This document shows, piece after piece, positions 24,291 to 32,233 of a DNA stretch of 38,640 nucleotides (positions within the stretch are counted from its first letter, which is position 1; the number at the start of each line of letters is the position of its first letter). The position numbers and the translations under genes are program-made. The notes below the pieces were generated by a model that was given only the letters and a program-made list of their open reading frames with translations, was not told the DNA's origin and did no database searches. The stretch comes from Nocardia neocaledoniensis. GTDB lineage: Bacteria; Actinomycetota; Actinomycetes; Mycobacteriales; Mycobacteriaceae. Location: contig NZ_JARWOJ010000361.1 in assembly GCF_029868625.1 (NCBI RefSeq), forward strand, positions 1-38,640. The letters run 5' to 3'.

Positions 24291-25091
24291 TCAGGCGCTG
24301 TGCGGGTAAGCGAAGGCGGCGAGATCATCCAAGTTCTGCTGGGCCAGTTCCATATTGGCTTGCGCCGCCGCGGTCACGGCACCGGCGGCCGCCCCTGCTC
24401 CAGCACCGATTCCGCCGCCGATGGCGGTGGTCGCCGCAGTGACCGGGAGTGCGCCCAGAACCGCCACACCGCCACCGAGCCCTGCTCCGGCCAGGGCACC
24501 CGCCCCGGCTCCGGCCAACGGACCGATTACCGTGCCGGCCGCGCCGCCGATCGCGCCACCCGCGACGGTGCCGACCATGCAGCCGACAATCGGCACTGGA
24601 GTTCCGGCGATACACCCGACAGCGGCTCCGGCGGTCGCGCCGATCGGCGGGCCGACGGCCAGTCCGGCGGCTGTGCCCAACCCCGCACCGATTCCGGCGC
24701 CGGTCGTCGCTGTGACCGCTGCCGTGGCCGCTCCGATGCCGACACCCACCCCGGCGCCCACCAGGGCTCCCTGAGCCGCGCCTTGGGCCGCGCCGTCAGC
24801 AGCGCCCTGGACCGCCGCGGCGCCGACGAGGTCACGGCGGCGTTGATCGATGAGCGGAAAGTACTCTGGTGACGGTACAGGCGCTTGTCGGGACTCGGGG
24901 TCAGGGGTGAAATCCGGTAGGTGACGTGGCGTGTCGGGCGATTGTGGTACTACTTCGGCCATTTCTACCGCGGAAACGGCTCCGGGGTCGTTTTGTTCAG
25001 TAGGCCCCGCTGACGCAATCGCCGAACCGGCAACCATCGTTGCCAGCACCGCTGTCGCCGAGACCGTGATTTTCGTGATTCGTGAGCGCAT
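24291..25091 (-). CDS. Secreted glycine-zipper protein
   Basis: A 266-residue exported protein. A signal peptide (RSRITKITVSATAVLATMVAGSAIASA, cleavage near 28) is followed by an acidic, proline-rich stretch (about 30-85). From about 90 to 245 it is almost wholly Gly/Ala with GxxxG patterns such as GALVGAGVGVGIGAATAA, GTVAGGAIGGAAGTVIG and GGGIGAGAGAAAG, interrupted by one short Cys pair (GCIAGTPVPIVGC). The C-terminus (NMELAQQNLDDLAAF) is an amphipathic helix. Glycine zippers pack into membranes or aggregate; secreted ones include the Caulobacter contact-dependent bacteriocins. No closer family is recognised. The ATG at 25091 has a GAAAGAGAG leader. It is divergent from the other islet genes. 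Confidence 0.75.
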   Translation of the reverse strand: MRSRITKITVSATAVLATMVAGSAIASAGPTEQNDPGAVSAVEMAEVVPQSPDTPRHLPDFTPDPESRQAPVPSPEYFPLIDQRRRDLVGAAAVQGAADGAAQGAAQGALVGAGVGVGIGAATAAVTATTGAGIGAGLGTAAGLAVGPPIGATAGAAVGCIAGTPVPIVGCMVGTVAGGAIGGAAGTVIGPLAGAGAGALAGAGLGGGVAVLGALPVTAATTAIGGGIGAGAGAAAGAVTAAAQANMELAQQNLDDLAAFAYPHSA

Positions 25092-25532
25092 TGTTCTCTC
25101 TTTCGATCTTGCCGCTGTTCGATCCCGCTGCCGTGAGGTCGCAACGACTTGATTAGTTTTGCAAACTATTTGATGGCGTGAAGGTATCCCGAAAATGACG
25201 CCAGACTCCCTCGACTCCCCGTTGGACCGGGCGCGATACGCGAACTAAATTGGCAGCCGAAACCATCCGCGCAGCACCCAGTCCATCCATCATCAACGGA
25301 TCACGTGGACCGCGATATTCCGACTCCACCTATCGCGACGATCACAGAGGGTCGGGACATAAGACCCTGAACAGACGTGAATTTCTGTGCGTTCCGGATC
25401 GGGATCTCAGTTTCAACTGCCTATCGGGTGACTCAAATCACCGTAGCAGGTGCCCGGGACATTAGCCCCTAGCGATGGTTTCGTCGCAGTGATCTTCTGG
25501 CATGGAGAGTCTATTCGTTCGAATGAGGAGCC
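25092..25532. promoter_or_regulatory. Divergent islet control region with 15-bp palindrome
   Basis: This 441-nt spacer is clearly AT-richer than its surroundings and shows no convincing gene. TAGTTT-TGC-AAACTA (25154-25168) is a perfect 6-bp inverted repeat. On the minus strand its arm also fits a TANNNT -10 box, about 65 nt from the secreted-protein start. It could be the operator/promoter for the leftward gene. The rightward promoter is not clear. Confidence 0.4.
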
Positions 25533-26285
25533 ATGCGACAAGTTGTACGCGATGCTCGCGGCCGGTCCCGCGAGAAGACGCCGAAATCCCTGCAAAAGCG
25601 ATTCTTCAAGGCTGTGCTGGTCGGCGGCGTCTTGTCGGCCACCGTGGTAGGGGTGACCCGCTGCGATATCGACGGCGGCCTGCTGGATGTCCACTCCACC
25701 GCGAGCCGCCAGCAGCAGGAGCAGATCCGATCTCTGGCGGCCGCGGCAGAGGATCGCGAGTATTTCGAAGCCCACAAGAGTGATGTGCACACCGACGTGA
25801 TCACTTTCGCGGAGACGGTCTGCGCGGCGACGGAATCGGTCCGGACTGCGGTGACCGAGCCATCCGGCGAGTCTCGAACCGTCGAACAAGCTGTCGCGGA
25901 ATGGAAGTCGGACCTGATGGATCTGGCCGACGCGGCGGCGCTGGCCGCGGATCGGATCGATTCGGTTCCACTTCCAGCTTCCGACCGGGTGCTCACGCCC
26001 GGCGTCGACAGTGAGACCTGGAGATCGCTGCGTGTTCAGTCCGCCGGCGCTTTCCAGGACACCAGCGGTGTGCTGCGCGGTATCAGCGACGGATTGGACG
26101 CGAGCCGATATGCCGACGCGGCGATCGCATCGGAAGAACTCAGCGCCGCCAACGACGCGGCTGGGAACAGACTTTCCGCGCTCAGTGCGACCGTCGAAGA
26201 CGTGATGTCTCGACTGCCGGTCCCCAACTCTGAAACCGATGCTGCACTTCGCTCCTCGGGCGTGTGCTCCTTCTCGAAGGCCTGA
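25533..26285 (+). CDS. Membrane-anchored islet protein of unknown function
   Basis: A 250-residue protein with a basic N-terminus (RQVVRDARGRSREKTPKSLQKRFFK), one membrane helix at about 27-42 (AVLVGGVLSATVVGV) and an outer domain that is largely alpha-helical and acidic. It has three Cys (44, about 97 and about 246) and Gln/Glu-rich helices such as ASRQQQEQIRSLAAAAEDREYFEAH. It resembles no enzyme known to me; the helical outer domain suggests a structural or partner-binding role. The ATG has a perfect GAGGAG 2 nt upstream. It is probably first in a rightward set with the 48-aa peptide and the giant protein. Confidence 0.7.
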   Translation: MRQVVRDARGRSREKTPKSLQKRFFKAVLVGGVLSATVVGVTRCDIDGGLLDVHSTASRQQQEQIRSLAAAAEDREYFEAHKSDVHTDVITFAETVCAATESVRTAVTEPSGESRTVEQAVAEWKSDLMDLADAAALAADRIDSVPLPASDRVLTPGVDSETWRSLRVQSAGAFQDTSGVLRGISDGLDASRYADAAIASEELSAANDAAGNRLSALSATVEDVMSRLPVPNSETDAALRSSGVCSFSKA

Positions 26286-26327
26286 CGCCGCCCGCATTCA
26301 CCCGAACAGTCACGAAGGGAACACCAC

Positions 26328-26474
26328 ATGTACACCCATGTTCGTTCGCGTCGAATCGATCGATTACGGCGAACCGCCGTCTGGGGAATCATCGGTCTGC
26401 TTGTCGCGATTCTGATGACACGGCCGATCGCACAGGTTCTCGTCGCCCTCGGCGTCACTATCGGATGGCATTGA
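26328..26474 (+). CDS. 48-aa single-helix membrane peptide
   Basis: This short frame has a GAAGGGA site 7 nt before its ATG. It encodes a basic N-terminus (VRSRRIDRLRR) followed by a hydrophobic helix (TAVWGIIGLLVAILM), a short turn with TRP and a second apolar stretch (IAQVLVALGVTIGW). It lies between the 250-aa and 1412-aa genes, in the same direction, 42 nt after the former. Size and layout recall small membrane peptides (holin-like, toxin-like or assembly factors). The role is unknown; reality rests on RBS, position and composition. Confidence 0.55.
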   Translation: MYTHVRSRRIDRLRRTAVWGIIGLLVAILMTRPIAQVLVALGVTIGWH

Positions 26475-26522
26475 AACATCCTTGCCGAGAGGAATTTTCG
26501 CGCATGTTTCAGGAACTGGGCG

Positions 26523-26545
26523 GCGGTAGGGGCCCGCCCCACCGC
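26523..26545 (+). terminator. Hairpin between the small peptide and the giant gene
   Basis: GCGGT-A-GGGGC (26523-26533) pairs with GCCCC-ACCGC (26536-26545), 10 bp with one bulged A and a tight 2-nt loop, so the top pairs probably open. It lies 48 nt after the 48-aa gene and 73 nt before the giant gene. It may lower read-through between them. Confidence 0.35.
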
Positions 26546-26618
26546 ATGTGGCCGGTTGCGGAGGCGATTCCCGGGCCGGCGAAACGTTATGAACCTCGAG
26601 AAAGAAGGGTACTGAATA

Positions 26619-29600
26619 GTGAAAAATACACGCCTCGACTCGGCAGGAAGGGGGTGGGGGGTAGTGTCCTGGTGCCTTCGGTTGCTAGCCGTGGGAATTC
26701 CGGCGATCGGTTTTCTGCTGCTGAGCGGCTCGCCGGCACAGGCGCAAGGCCCGGACAATTCGTCCGCCGGCCTGAGCGATCTGGCGAACGATTTCGCCCG
26801 CTCCGTTCCGGCGATTATCTTGCCGGAATCGAGTCCCGCAATGACACCCGCCGACGGCGGTCCACCTGCGCCACCCGACCCTGCGGGGCTGCCTTTGGGG
26901 CAGCTCGGCGACGCGCTTGCCGCGGTGTTCGTGGATCAGCAACGCCACGACGCGCCGGCCCCTGTGACAGCCGATCCGATTCCGGCCACCGTACTGGATG
27001 ATTCGCCCGTCGAAGTTGTGCTGACCGACCTGCGGGCCGCGGCGCAACCAGCGCTGGACACATTGACCGACGCGGTCGCCGAACTCCGGCATCAGGTGGA
27101 GCCGCGAGCGCCCGACGATCCGCCCATGCCGCAGCTCATCATGCCTCCAGTCGCCGAAAGCGATTGCACGGCAGCAGGCTGCGAGAACCAAGTCGGTGCT
27201 GCCGCCCTGAATCTCGCGATCGAGGCCGACCGCGCGTTCGGTGCGATCACCGCGGATCCGCAGGGCTTCGTGCGTACTGTCGTCGATCCCGCTGTGCGGC
27301 ACTTTCTCGCCGATCCGGACGAGTCCGTGCGGGGCGCGATGCTCGCGTTGACAGCTCCGGGAGCGATGCTGGTCGATCCGCGTGCGGCACTGGCCACCGC
27401 GGCGACAGCGGTCGGCGGACCGGAATTGGCCGCGTGCGTGGAGGTGTTGTTCGAATCCCGGGTGCTACCCCTGGCCGGCGACCTGCTGGCAGCCATCGGT
27501 GGCGCGGCGGTGGTTTCGCTGGGCGCCGGCGCCCTCGGCGGCGCACTGGGGGCGATCACCACCGGAATATCCGGTGCGTTCGCGGGCGGCCTGGTGGGCC
27601 TGTTGAATCCGATGGCACCGATTCTCGGTGGCGTTCCGGGTGCGGTACTGGGCGGATCGGTGGGCGCGATCCCAGGTCTGGTGACCGGAGCGCTCGCGGG
27701 TGTTCCCGGCGGTGCTCTGATCGGCTGGCTGCTCACGACCGTGACCGATGCCCTGCTGGGCGGCGTGCTCGGTGCGGCGGCCGGATTCCTGGGCCCGAAC
27801 CTGGTGCTGCCATTGCTGGGGGCGTTGCTCGGCGGTGCCGTCAGCGCCGCGCTCGGTGGTGGTGTCCTGCTGCTCGGCGCACTCGGGATCGCGTTGGCCG
27901 CATTGACCGCACCGATGTGGTTGCCGGTCCTGCTGCTGGCGTTGCCGCTGGTTCTGATCCCGCTCATTCCCGCGATGCTGGTCGCTTTGCCGTTGATGCT
28001 GCCCGCGTTGATCATCGGGGCGATTGCCGCCCTGGTCACCGCGGTAGTCGGTGGTGCACTGCTGGCGCTCGGAGCGGTGGCATTGGTGCTGACGATCCTG
28101 TTGGCCCCGATCTGGATTCCGATCGTCATCGTCATCGCGGTCGGCTATGTGGTCTGGGCGATCTTCTGGATCGTGGTCGGCTTCGTGCTGGCGACACCGA
28201 TCGGGATCATCGGCATCGTCGGACTGCCCTTCGTCATCGCCGGAGTGGTGGTACTGGCGGCCATGGTATTCGGCGCGGGAGTGGCCCTCCTGGCCATTGC
28301 TGTCGTCTCACTGCCCATCTGGTGGCCTGTTGTCGGCTTGATCCTCGCCGGGATGACGGCAGTGGCGATCATCACGCCCGCACTCGCGCTTTTCTTCCTG
28401 CTGGTGTTGCCGTTGGCGATGTTCGCGGCCGGGCTTGCGCTGGGGGCAGTGGTGTATCTGCTGTCGATGGTGCTGATGCTGCCGATCGCCATTCTCGCCG
28501 GCGCCGCGTTCTCACTGATGGGCGCGATCGGCGGAGCTTTGGCGATGACCGTGCTGGGTCTGGGCCTGCTGTCGGCTCCGTTGGTGCTGGCGCTGGCGTC
28601 GCTGCCCGGGCTGCTCGCCGGAGCATTGCTGGGCCTGCTGGCCGGTCTGGCGGTCGCGGTGATCACGACCCCACTGGGCGCTCTGCTGGGTGTGCTGCTG
28701 GGTGCGTTGAATCCGCTGAATCTGCTGGGAGCGTTGGCCGGGGCCGTACTGGGTGTGCTGATCGGGATGATCGCCGGTGGAATCACCGGTCTTCTTGTCG
28801 GCACGGTGCTCGGCGCGCTGCTGGGCTGGCTGCTGGCGGCCTCGGGTTCGGCGCTGATCACGGGTCTGCTGGGATTCCTGTTGGCCGCTGTCCCGGGTGG
28901 GCTGTTCGGCGGTTCGGTGATGATTCTCGCGGCACTGCCGTGGACCGTACTGGTCGCTGTCGCGGTGGGCTCGTGGCTGATGGGGAACCGCATCGGCGTC
29001 TGGCAGGCGGCGACCGGTGCGGCCGAATCGGCCGAACGGAGCAGTTTGTGGCAATCCGCCTGTGCCGCATGGCAACACAGCAACCTGAAGCGGTTCTTGG
29101 ACGGCTTCATCGTGCGCTTCTCGTGCGACCTCGATGAGGCCACCGCGGAGCTCGATGCCTGGCGCCGCGGTCATGTCGAGGCCGAGAACATCGGTTTCGG
29201 CGCGGTCATCGGTGCGGTGGTGGCCATGGGTCTGGCCGGCGCGGTCGCGGCGGTACTCGGCGCGACCAGTGGGCTGCTCAGCCCGCTCAACCTGGCGGCC
29301 GCCATCCCAGGAGGACTCTTCGGCGCGGTGCTCGGTGCGCAGATCGCTGGGCTCATCGGGGCCGCGTTGGGTGCCGTGCCCGGCGGAACGGCCGGGATCG
29401 TTGTCGTGACGATCATCGACACCGTGGTGTCCGGTGTGCTCGGAGCGGTGACGGGCTATCTGTCCGGGATTGCGTCCGCGGTGGGTACGGGCGTACTGTC
29501 CGGCGCGGGTCTGGGTGCCTCGCTGGCGAGCGCCATCACCCTCTTGGTCGGTGGGATCGCTGGTCTCGTAGCCGGATTCGGTGCGAGCGCGGTGACCGCC

Positions 29601-30857
29601 GTGGTGCTCGGTGTGCTGGCGATGCTTCCGTTCGCGGCGGTCGCCGCGGTGGTACTGCTGGCTGGACTCGTTCCGGCGGTGGCGGCGTTCATCGCGCCGC
29701 TGATCATTCCGGTGCTCGTCGTCGGGGCGATCCTGGTGCTGGCGGCGATTCCCGCCGCGATCCTGGTGATCGGTGCGCTGGTCGTCGGTGCGGTGGCAGC
29801 CCTGATCCTGGGGCCGCTGGCGCTGCCGGTATTCGCTGTGGTGTTGGCCGGCGCTCTCGCCGTGCTCGCCGGTGCCGCCGCGCTGGCAGTGCTGCTGTCG
29901 ATCGGCTTCACGGTGATCGTCGGTGTACCGCTGGCTATCGTGGCCTACCTGGCCTTCCAGGCACTCGCGGGCTTGCCGATCCTGGCGCTGGCGGGTGTGC
30001 TCACGACACTCGCGCTGGCCGCCACTGCGGTCCTGACGGTGGCGGTCGGCGGCGCCGTCGCGCTGACGGTGCAGGTTCTGGTGGCCGCAGTGACCGCGCT
30101 GTTCGCTTTCCCGGTGGCCATCGTGGTGGGCGCGGTGCTCGGCGGACTCGCCGGATTGCTGGTCAGTCCGGTTGTCGGTGGCCTCGCGGCCTTGCTGGGC
30201 ACACTGCTCGGTGCGGTGGTCGGCGTGCTGAATCCGATCAACCTGTTCGGTGCGGCGCCTGGCGCCGTTGTCGGAATGGGGCTCGGCTGGGTGCTCGGGG
30301 CCGCTGCGGGGATCGTGCCCGGCGCTGTGTCGGCGGCCGTGCTCGCGGCGCTGGCCACCGCGCTGGCACATGCCGGTTTCGGCGCGGTCGCGGCTGGGTT
30401 GTTCGTCGGCGGTGTCGGCGTGTGGCTCGGTCTCGCGGTGGGTGCGGGAGTCGGTGCGGTCCTGCCACGCCGGGACGATGACGTTCCGGAGGTGAACTGG
30501 GACAGGGCGCTGTCCGCACTGGCCCGGATCCTGCACGGACACGTGTGTGTCCCGCAGAGCGGCGGTTGCCAAGAGCGCCCAACACCGGACGACATGCCCG
30601 CTCCGACTGAAAATGGTTGCGGCGGTATTGAACCGGCCGGCCCGGAGGCACCGGTGGTAGTCGAGACTCCCAATGCTTCACAGGAGTCCGGGTATCACTA
30701 CCCGCTACAGGCCGCCACCGGTGGTATCGGAGAGGAAGCGGCCTTGGCCGAGTCCTCGTCGGCGCCGCTGGCCGGAATGAGCATGGCCGCACTGGGAATG
30801 CTGTTGGCGGCCTTGGTCGCCGCGGCAGCGAGGCGGCGTGAACGCGTCGATCGGTAG
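26619..30857 (+). CDS. Giant glycine-zipper membrane protein, 1412 aa
   Basis: The GTG at 26619 has AGAAGGG 9 nt upstream. The protein begins with a Sec signal (hydrophobic core about 17-36, cleavage near QAQ at 43). A mostly soluble exported region follows (to about 275) with a DCTAAGC Cys pair. The first hydrophobic half, about 280-780, is rich in GxxxG zippers and long Leu/Val/Ile/Pro runs. A polar island at about 788-860 (RIGVWQAATG, WQHSNLKRFLDGF, CDLDEATAELDAWRRGH) separates it from a second hydrophobic half, about 860-1290. The C-terminal part is Cys-bearing (CVPQSGGC) and ends in a membrane helix and RRRERVDR. A module starting LNP/LSP recurs at 329, 697, 887 and 1204. No known family is recognised. 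It may be an envelope pore, scaffold or toxin-like zipper protein; that is speculative. Confidence 0.75.
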   Translation: MKNTRLDSAGRGWGVVSWCLRLLAVGIPAIGFLLLSGSPAQAQGPDNSSAGLSDLANDFARSVPAIILPESSPAMTPADGGPPAPPDPAGLPLGQLGDALAAVFVDQQRHDAPAPVTADPIPATVLDDSPVEVVLTDLRAAAQPALDTLTDAVAELRHQVEPRAPDDPPMPQLIMPPVAESDCTAAGCENQVGAAALNLAIEADRAFGAITADPQGFVRTVVDPAVRHFLADPDESVRGAMLALTAPGAMLVDPRAALATAATAVGGPELAACVEVLFESRVLPLAGDLLAAIGGAAVVSLGAGALGGALGAITTGISGAFAGGLVGLLNPMAPILGGVPGAVLGGSVGAIPGLVTGALAGVPGGALIGWLLTTVTDALLGGVLGAAAGFLGPNLVLPLLGALLGGAVSAALGGGVLLLGALGIALAALTAPMWLPVLLLALPLVLIPLIPAMLVALPLMLPALIIGAIAALVTAVVGGALLALGAVALVLTILLAPIWIPIVIVIAVGYVVWAIFWIVVGFVLATPIGIIGIVGLPFVIAGVVVLAAMVFGAGVALLAIAVVSLPIWWPVVGLILAGMTAVAIITPALALFFLLVLPLAMFAAGLALGAVVYLLSMVLMLPIAILAGAAFSLMGAIGGALAMTVLGLGLLSAPLVLALASLPGLLAGALLGLLAGLAVAVITTPLGALLGVLLGALNPLNLLGALAGAVLGVLIGMIAGGITGLLVGTVLGALLGWLLAASGSALITGLLGFLLAAVPGGLFGGSVMILAALPWTVLVAVAVGSWLMGNRIGVWQAATGAAESAERSSLWQSACAAWQHSNLKRFLDGFIVRFSCDLDEATAELDAWRRGHVEAENIGFGAVIGAVVAMGLAGAVAAVLGATSGLLSPLNLAAAIPGGLFGAVLGAQIAGLIGAALGAVPGGTAGIVVVTIIDTVVSGVLGAVTGYLSGIASAVGTGVLSGAGLGASLASAITLLVGGIAGLVAGFGASAVTAVVLGVLAMLPFAAVAAVVLLAGLVPAVAAFIAPLIIPVLVVGAILVLAAIPAAILVIGALVVGAVAALILGPLALPVFAVVLAGALAVLAGAAALAVLLSIGFTVIVGVPLAIVAYLAFQALAGLPILALAGVLTTLALAATAVLTVAVGGAVALTVQVLVAAVTALFAFPVAIVVGAVLGGLAGLLVSPVVGGLAALLGTLLGAVVGVLNPINLFGAAPGAVVGMGLGWVLGAAAGIVPGAVSAAVLAALATALAHAGFGAVAAGLFVGGVGVWLGLAVGAGVGAVLPRRDDDVPEVNWDRALSALARILHGHVCVPQSGGCQERPTPDDMPAPTENGCGGIEPAGPEAPVVVETPNASQESGYHYPLQAATGGIGEEAALAESSSAPLAGMSMAALGMLLAALVAAAARRRERVDR

Positions 30858-30867
30858 GTGAAAGCGG

Positions 30868-30908
30868 CGGATGCCGGTGGCGAACTCATTGCTTCGCCCC
30901 GGCATCCG
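30868..30908 (+). terminator. Long hairpin after the giant gene
   Basis: CGGATGCCGG (30868-30877) and GGCGAA (30879-30884) pair with TTCGCC (30892-30897)... continuing to CCGGCATCCG (30899-30908), giving about 16 bp with a small bulge. It begins 10 nt past the stop codon and probably ends transcription. Confidence 0.6.
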
Positions 30909-30945
30909 TGTCGCGAATGGTGACGCGCTGGAAAGGAGGACGACG

Positions 30946-31099
30946 GTGCGCGCGGATCGAATCGGTGCGATGAGGCAGCGGACATCCGGTCGGCGCGGTG
31001 GATGATTACACAGGTGGCGTCGACGAGGATCCCGCCGCTCGCGCCGCCGGCGACGTGCCGGGACGCCGCGAAACCCCTGAGACGGCATCGGACCCGTGA
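30946..31099 (+). pseudogene. Possible frameshifted small gene
   Basis: A near-perfect ribosome binding site (AAAGGAGG, about 30932-30939) precedes GTG at 30946. That frame stops after 19 codons at 31003-31005. A neighbouring frame is open from 30974 and gives a natural-looking acidic tail (VDDYTGGVDEDPAARAAGDVPGRR and on) to a TGA at 31097-31099. A single-base change near 30971 would join them into a protein of about 50 residues. It may be a broken gene remnant at the islet edge, or chance. Confidence 0.3.
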
Positions 31100-31128
31100 A
31101 TGTTTGGCCGATGACGCTGAAAGAACGT

Positions 31129-31167
31129 GAAAGTGGCCCGGAACCAGACTGGTTCCGGGCCACTTTC
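31129..31167 (-). terminator. Hairpin terminator of tRNA-fMet
   Basis: GAAAGTGGCCCGGAACCA (31129-31146) pairs perfectly with TGGTTCCGGGCCACTTTC (31150-31167), an 18-bp stem starting 5 nt past the tRNA 3' end. On the minus strand it ends in a T-rich stretch. Confidence 0.8.
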
Positions 31168-31171
31168 CTTG

Positions 31172-31245
31172 TAGCGGGGACAGGATTTGAACCTGCGACC
31201 TCTGGGTTATGAGCCCAGCGAGCTACCGAGCTGCTCCACCCCGCG
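31172..31245 (-). tRNA. Initiator tRNA-Met (CAT)
   Basis: Read on the minus strand, this 74-nt sequence folds as a full cloverleaf. The acceptor is CGCGGGG with CCCCGC, the D-arm is GAGCAGCTCGGTAGCTC, the anticodon arm is CTGGGCTCATAACCCAG and the T-arm is GCAGGTTCAAATCCTGT. Two initiator hallmarks are seen: position 1 (C) does not pair with position 72 (T), and three G:C pairs sit at the base of the anticodon loop. The discriminator is A. The 3' CCA is not encoded (CAA follows), so it must be added by the cell. Confidence 0.95.
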
Positions 31246-32160
<915 letters not shown>

Positions 32161-32182
32161 TCCACCGTTCCCCCTGCACGAG

Positions 32183-32210
32183 AAAGGCCCCGCCGACCGG
32201 CGGGGCCTTT
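32183..32210. terminator. Bidirectional terminator between rpf and the UPF0182 gene
   Basis: AAAGGCCCCGCC (32183-32194) and GGCGGGGCCTTT (32199-32210) form a perfect 12-bp stem with a GACC loop and A/T flanks on both sides. It serves rpf on the + strand and lies 23 nt past the stop of the convergent gene on the - strand. Confidence 0.9.
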
Positions 32211-32233
32211 CTTCGTTCGTCGACGTGTAGCGG

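Larger units (their letters stand above)
24207..31172. mobile_element. Putative 7-kb islet at a tRNA-fMet 3' end
   Basis: The segment is bounded by direct repeats: a tRNA 3' remnant with hairpin on the left and the 3' end of intact tRNA-fMet with a related hairpin on the right. This is the layout left when an element integrates into a tRNA 3' end. Inside are four exported or membrane protein genes that are unlike the metabolic genes around them, with AT-richer spacers. No integrase, transposase or replication gene is visible, so it is at most a decayed or passively moved element. The boundary evidence is sequence similarity only. Confidence 0.45.

Noticed and set aside
28512..30572. 686-codon minus-strand frame opposite the giant gene
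   Set aside because: Its Gln/His/Arg/Thr-rich sequence is the complement of Leu/Val/Gly codons in the giant protein, and it has no start signals.
30700..30857. LPXTG sortase signal at the end of the giant protein
   Set aside because: A membrane helix and basic tail are present, but no LPXTG or clear variant precedes them.
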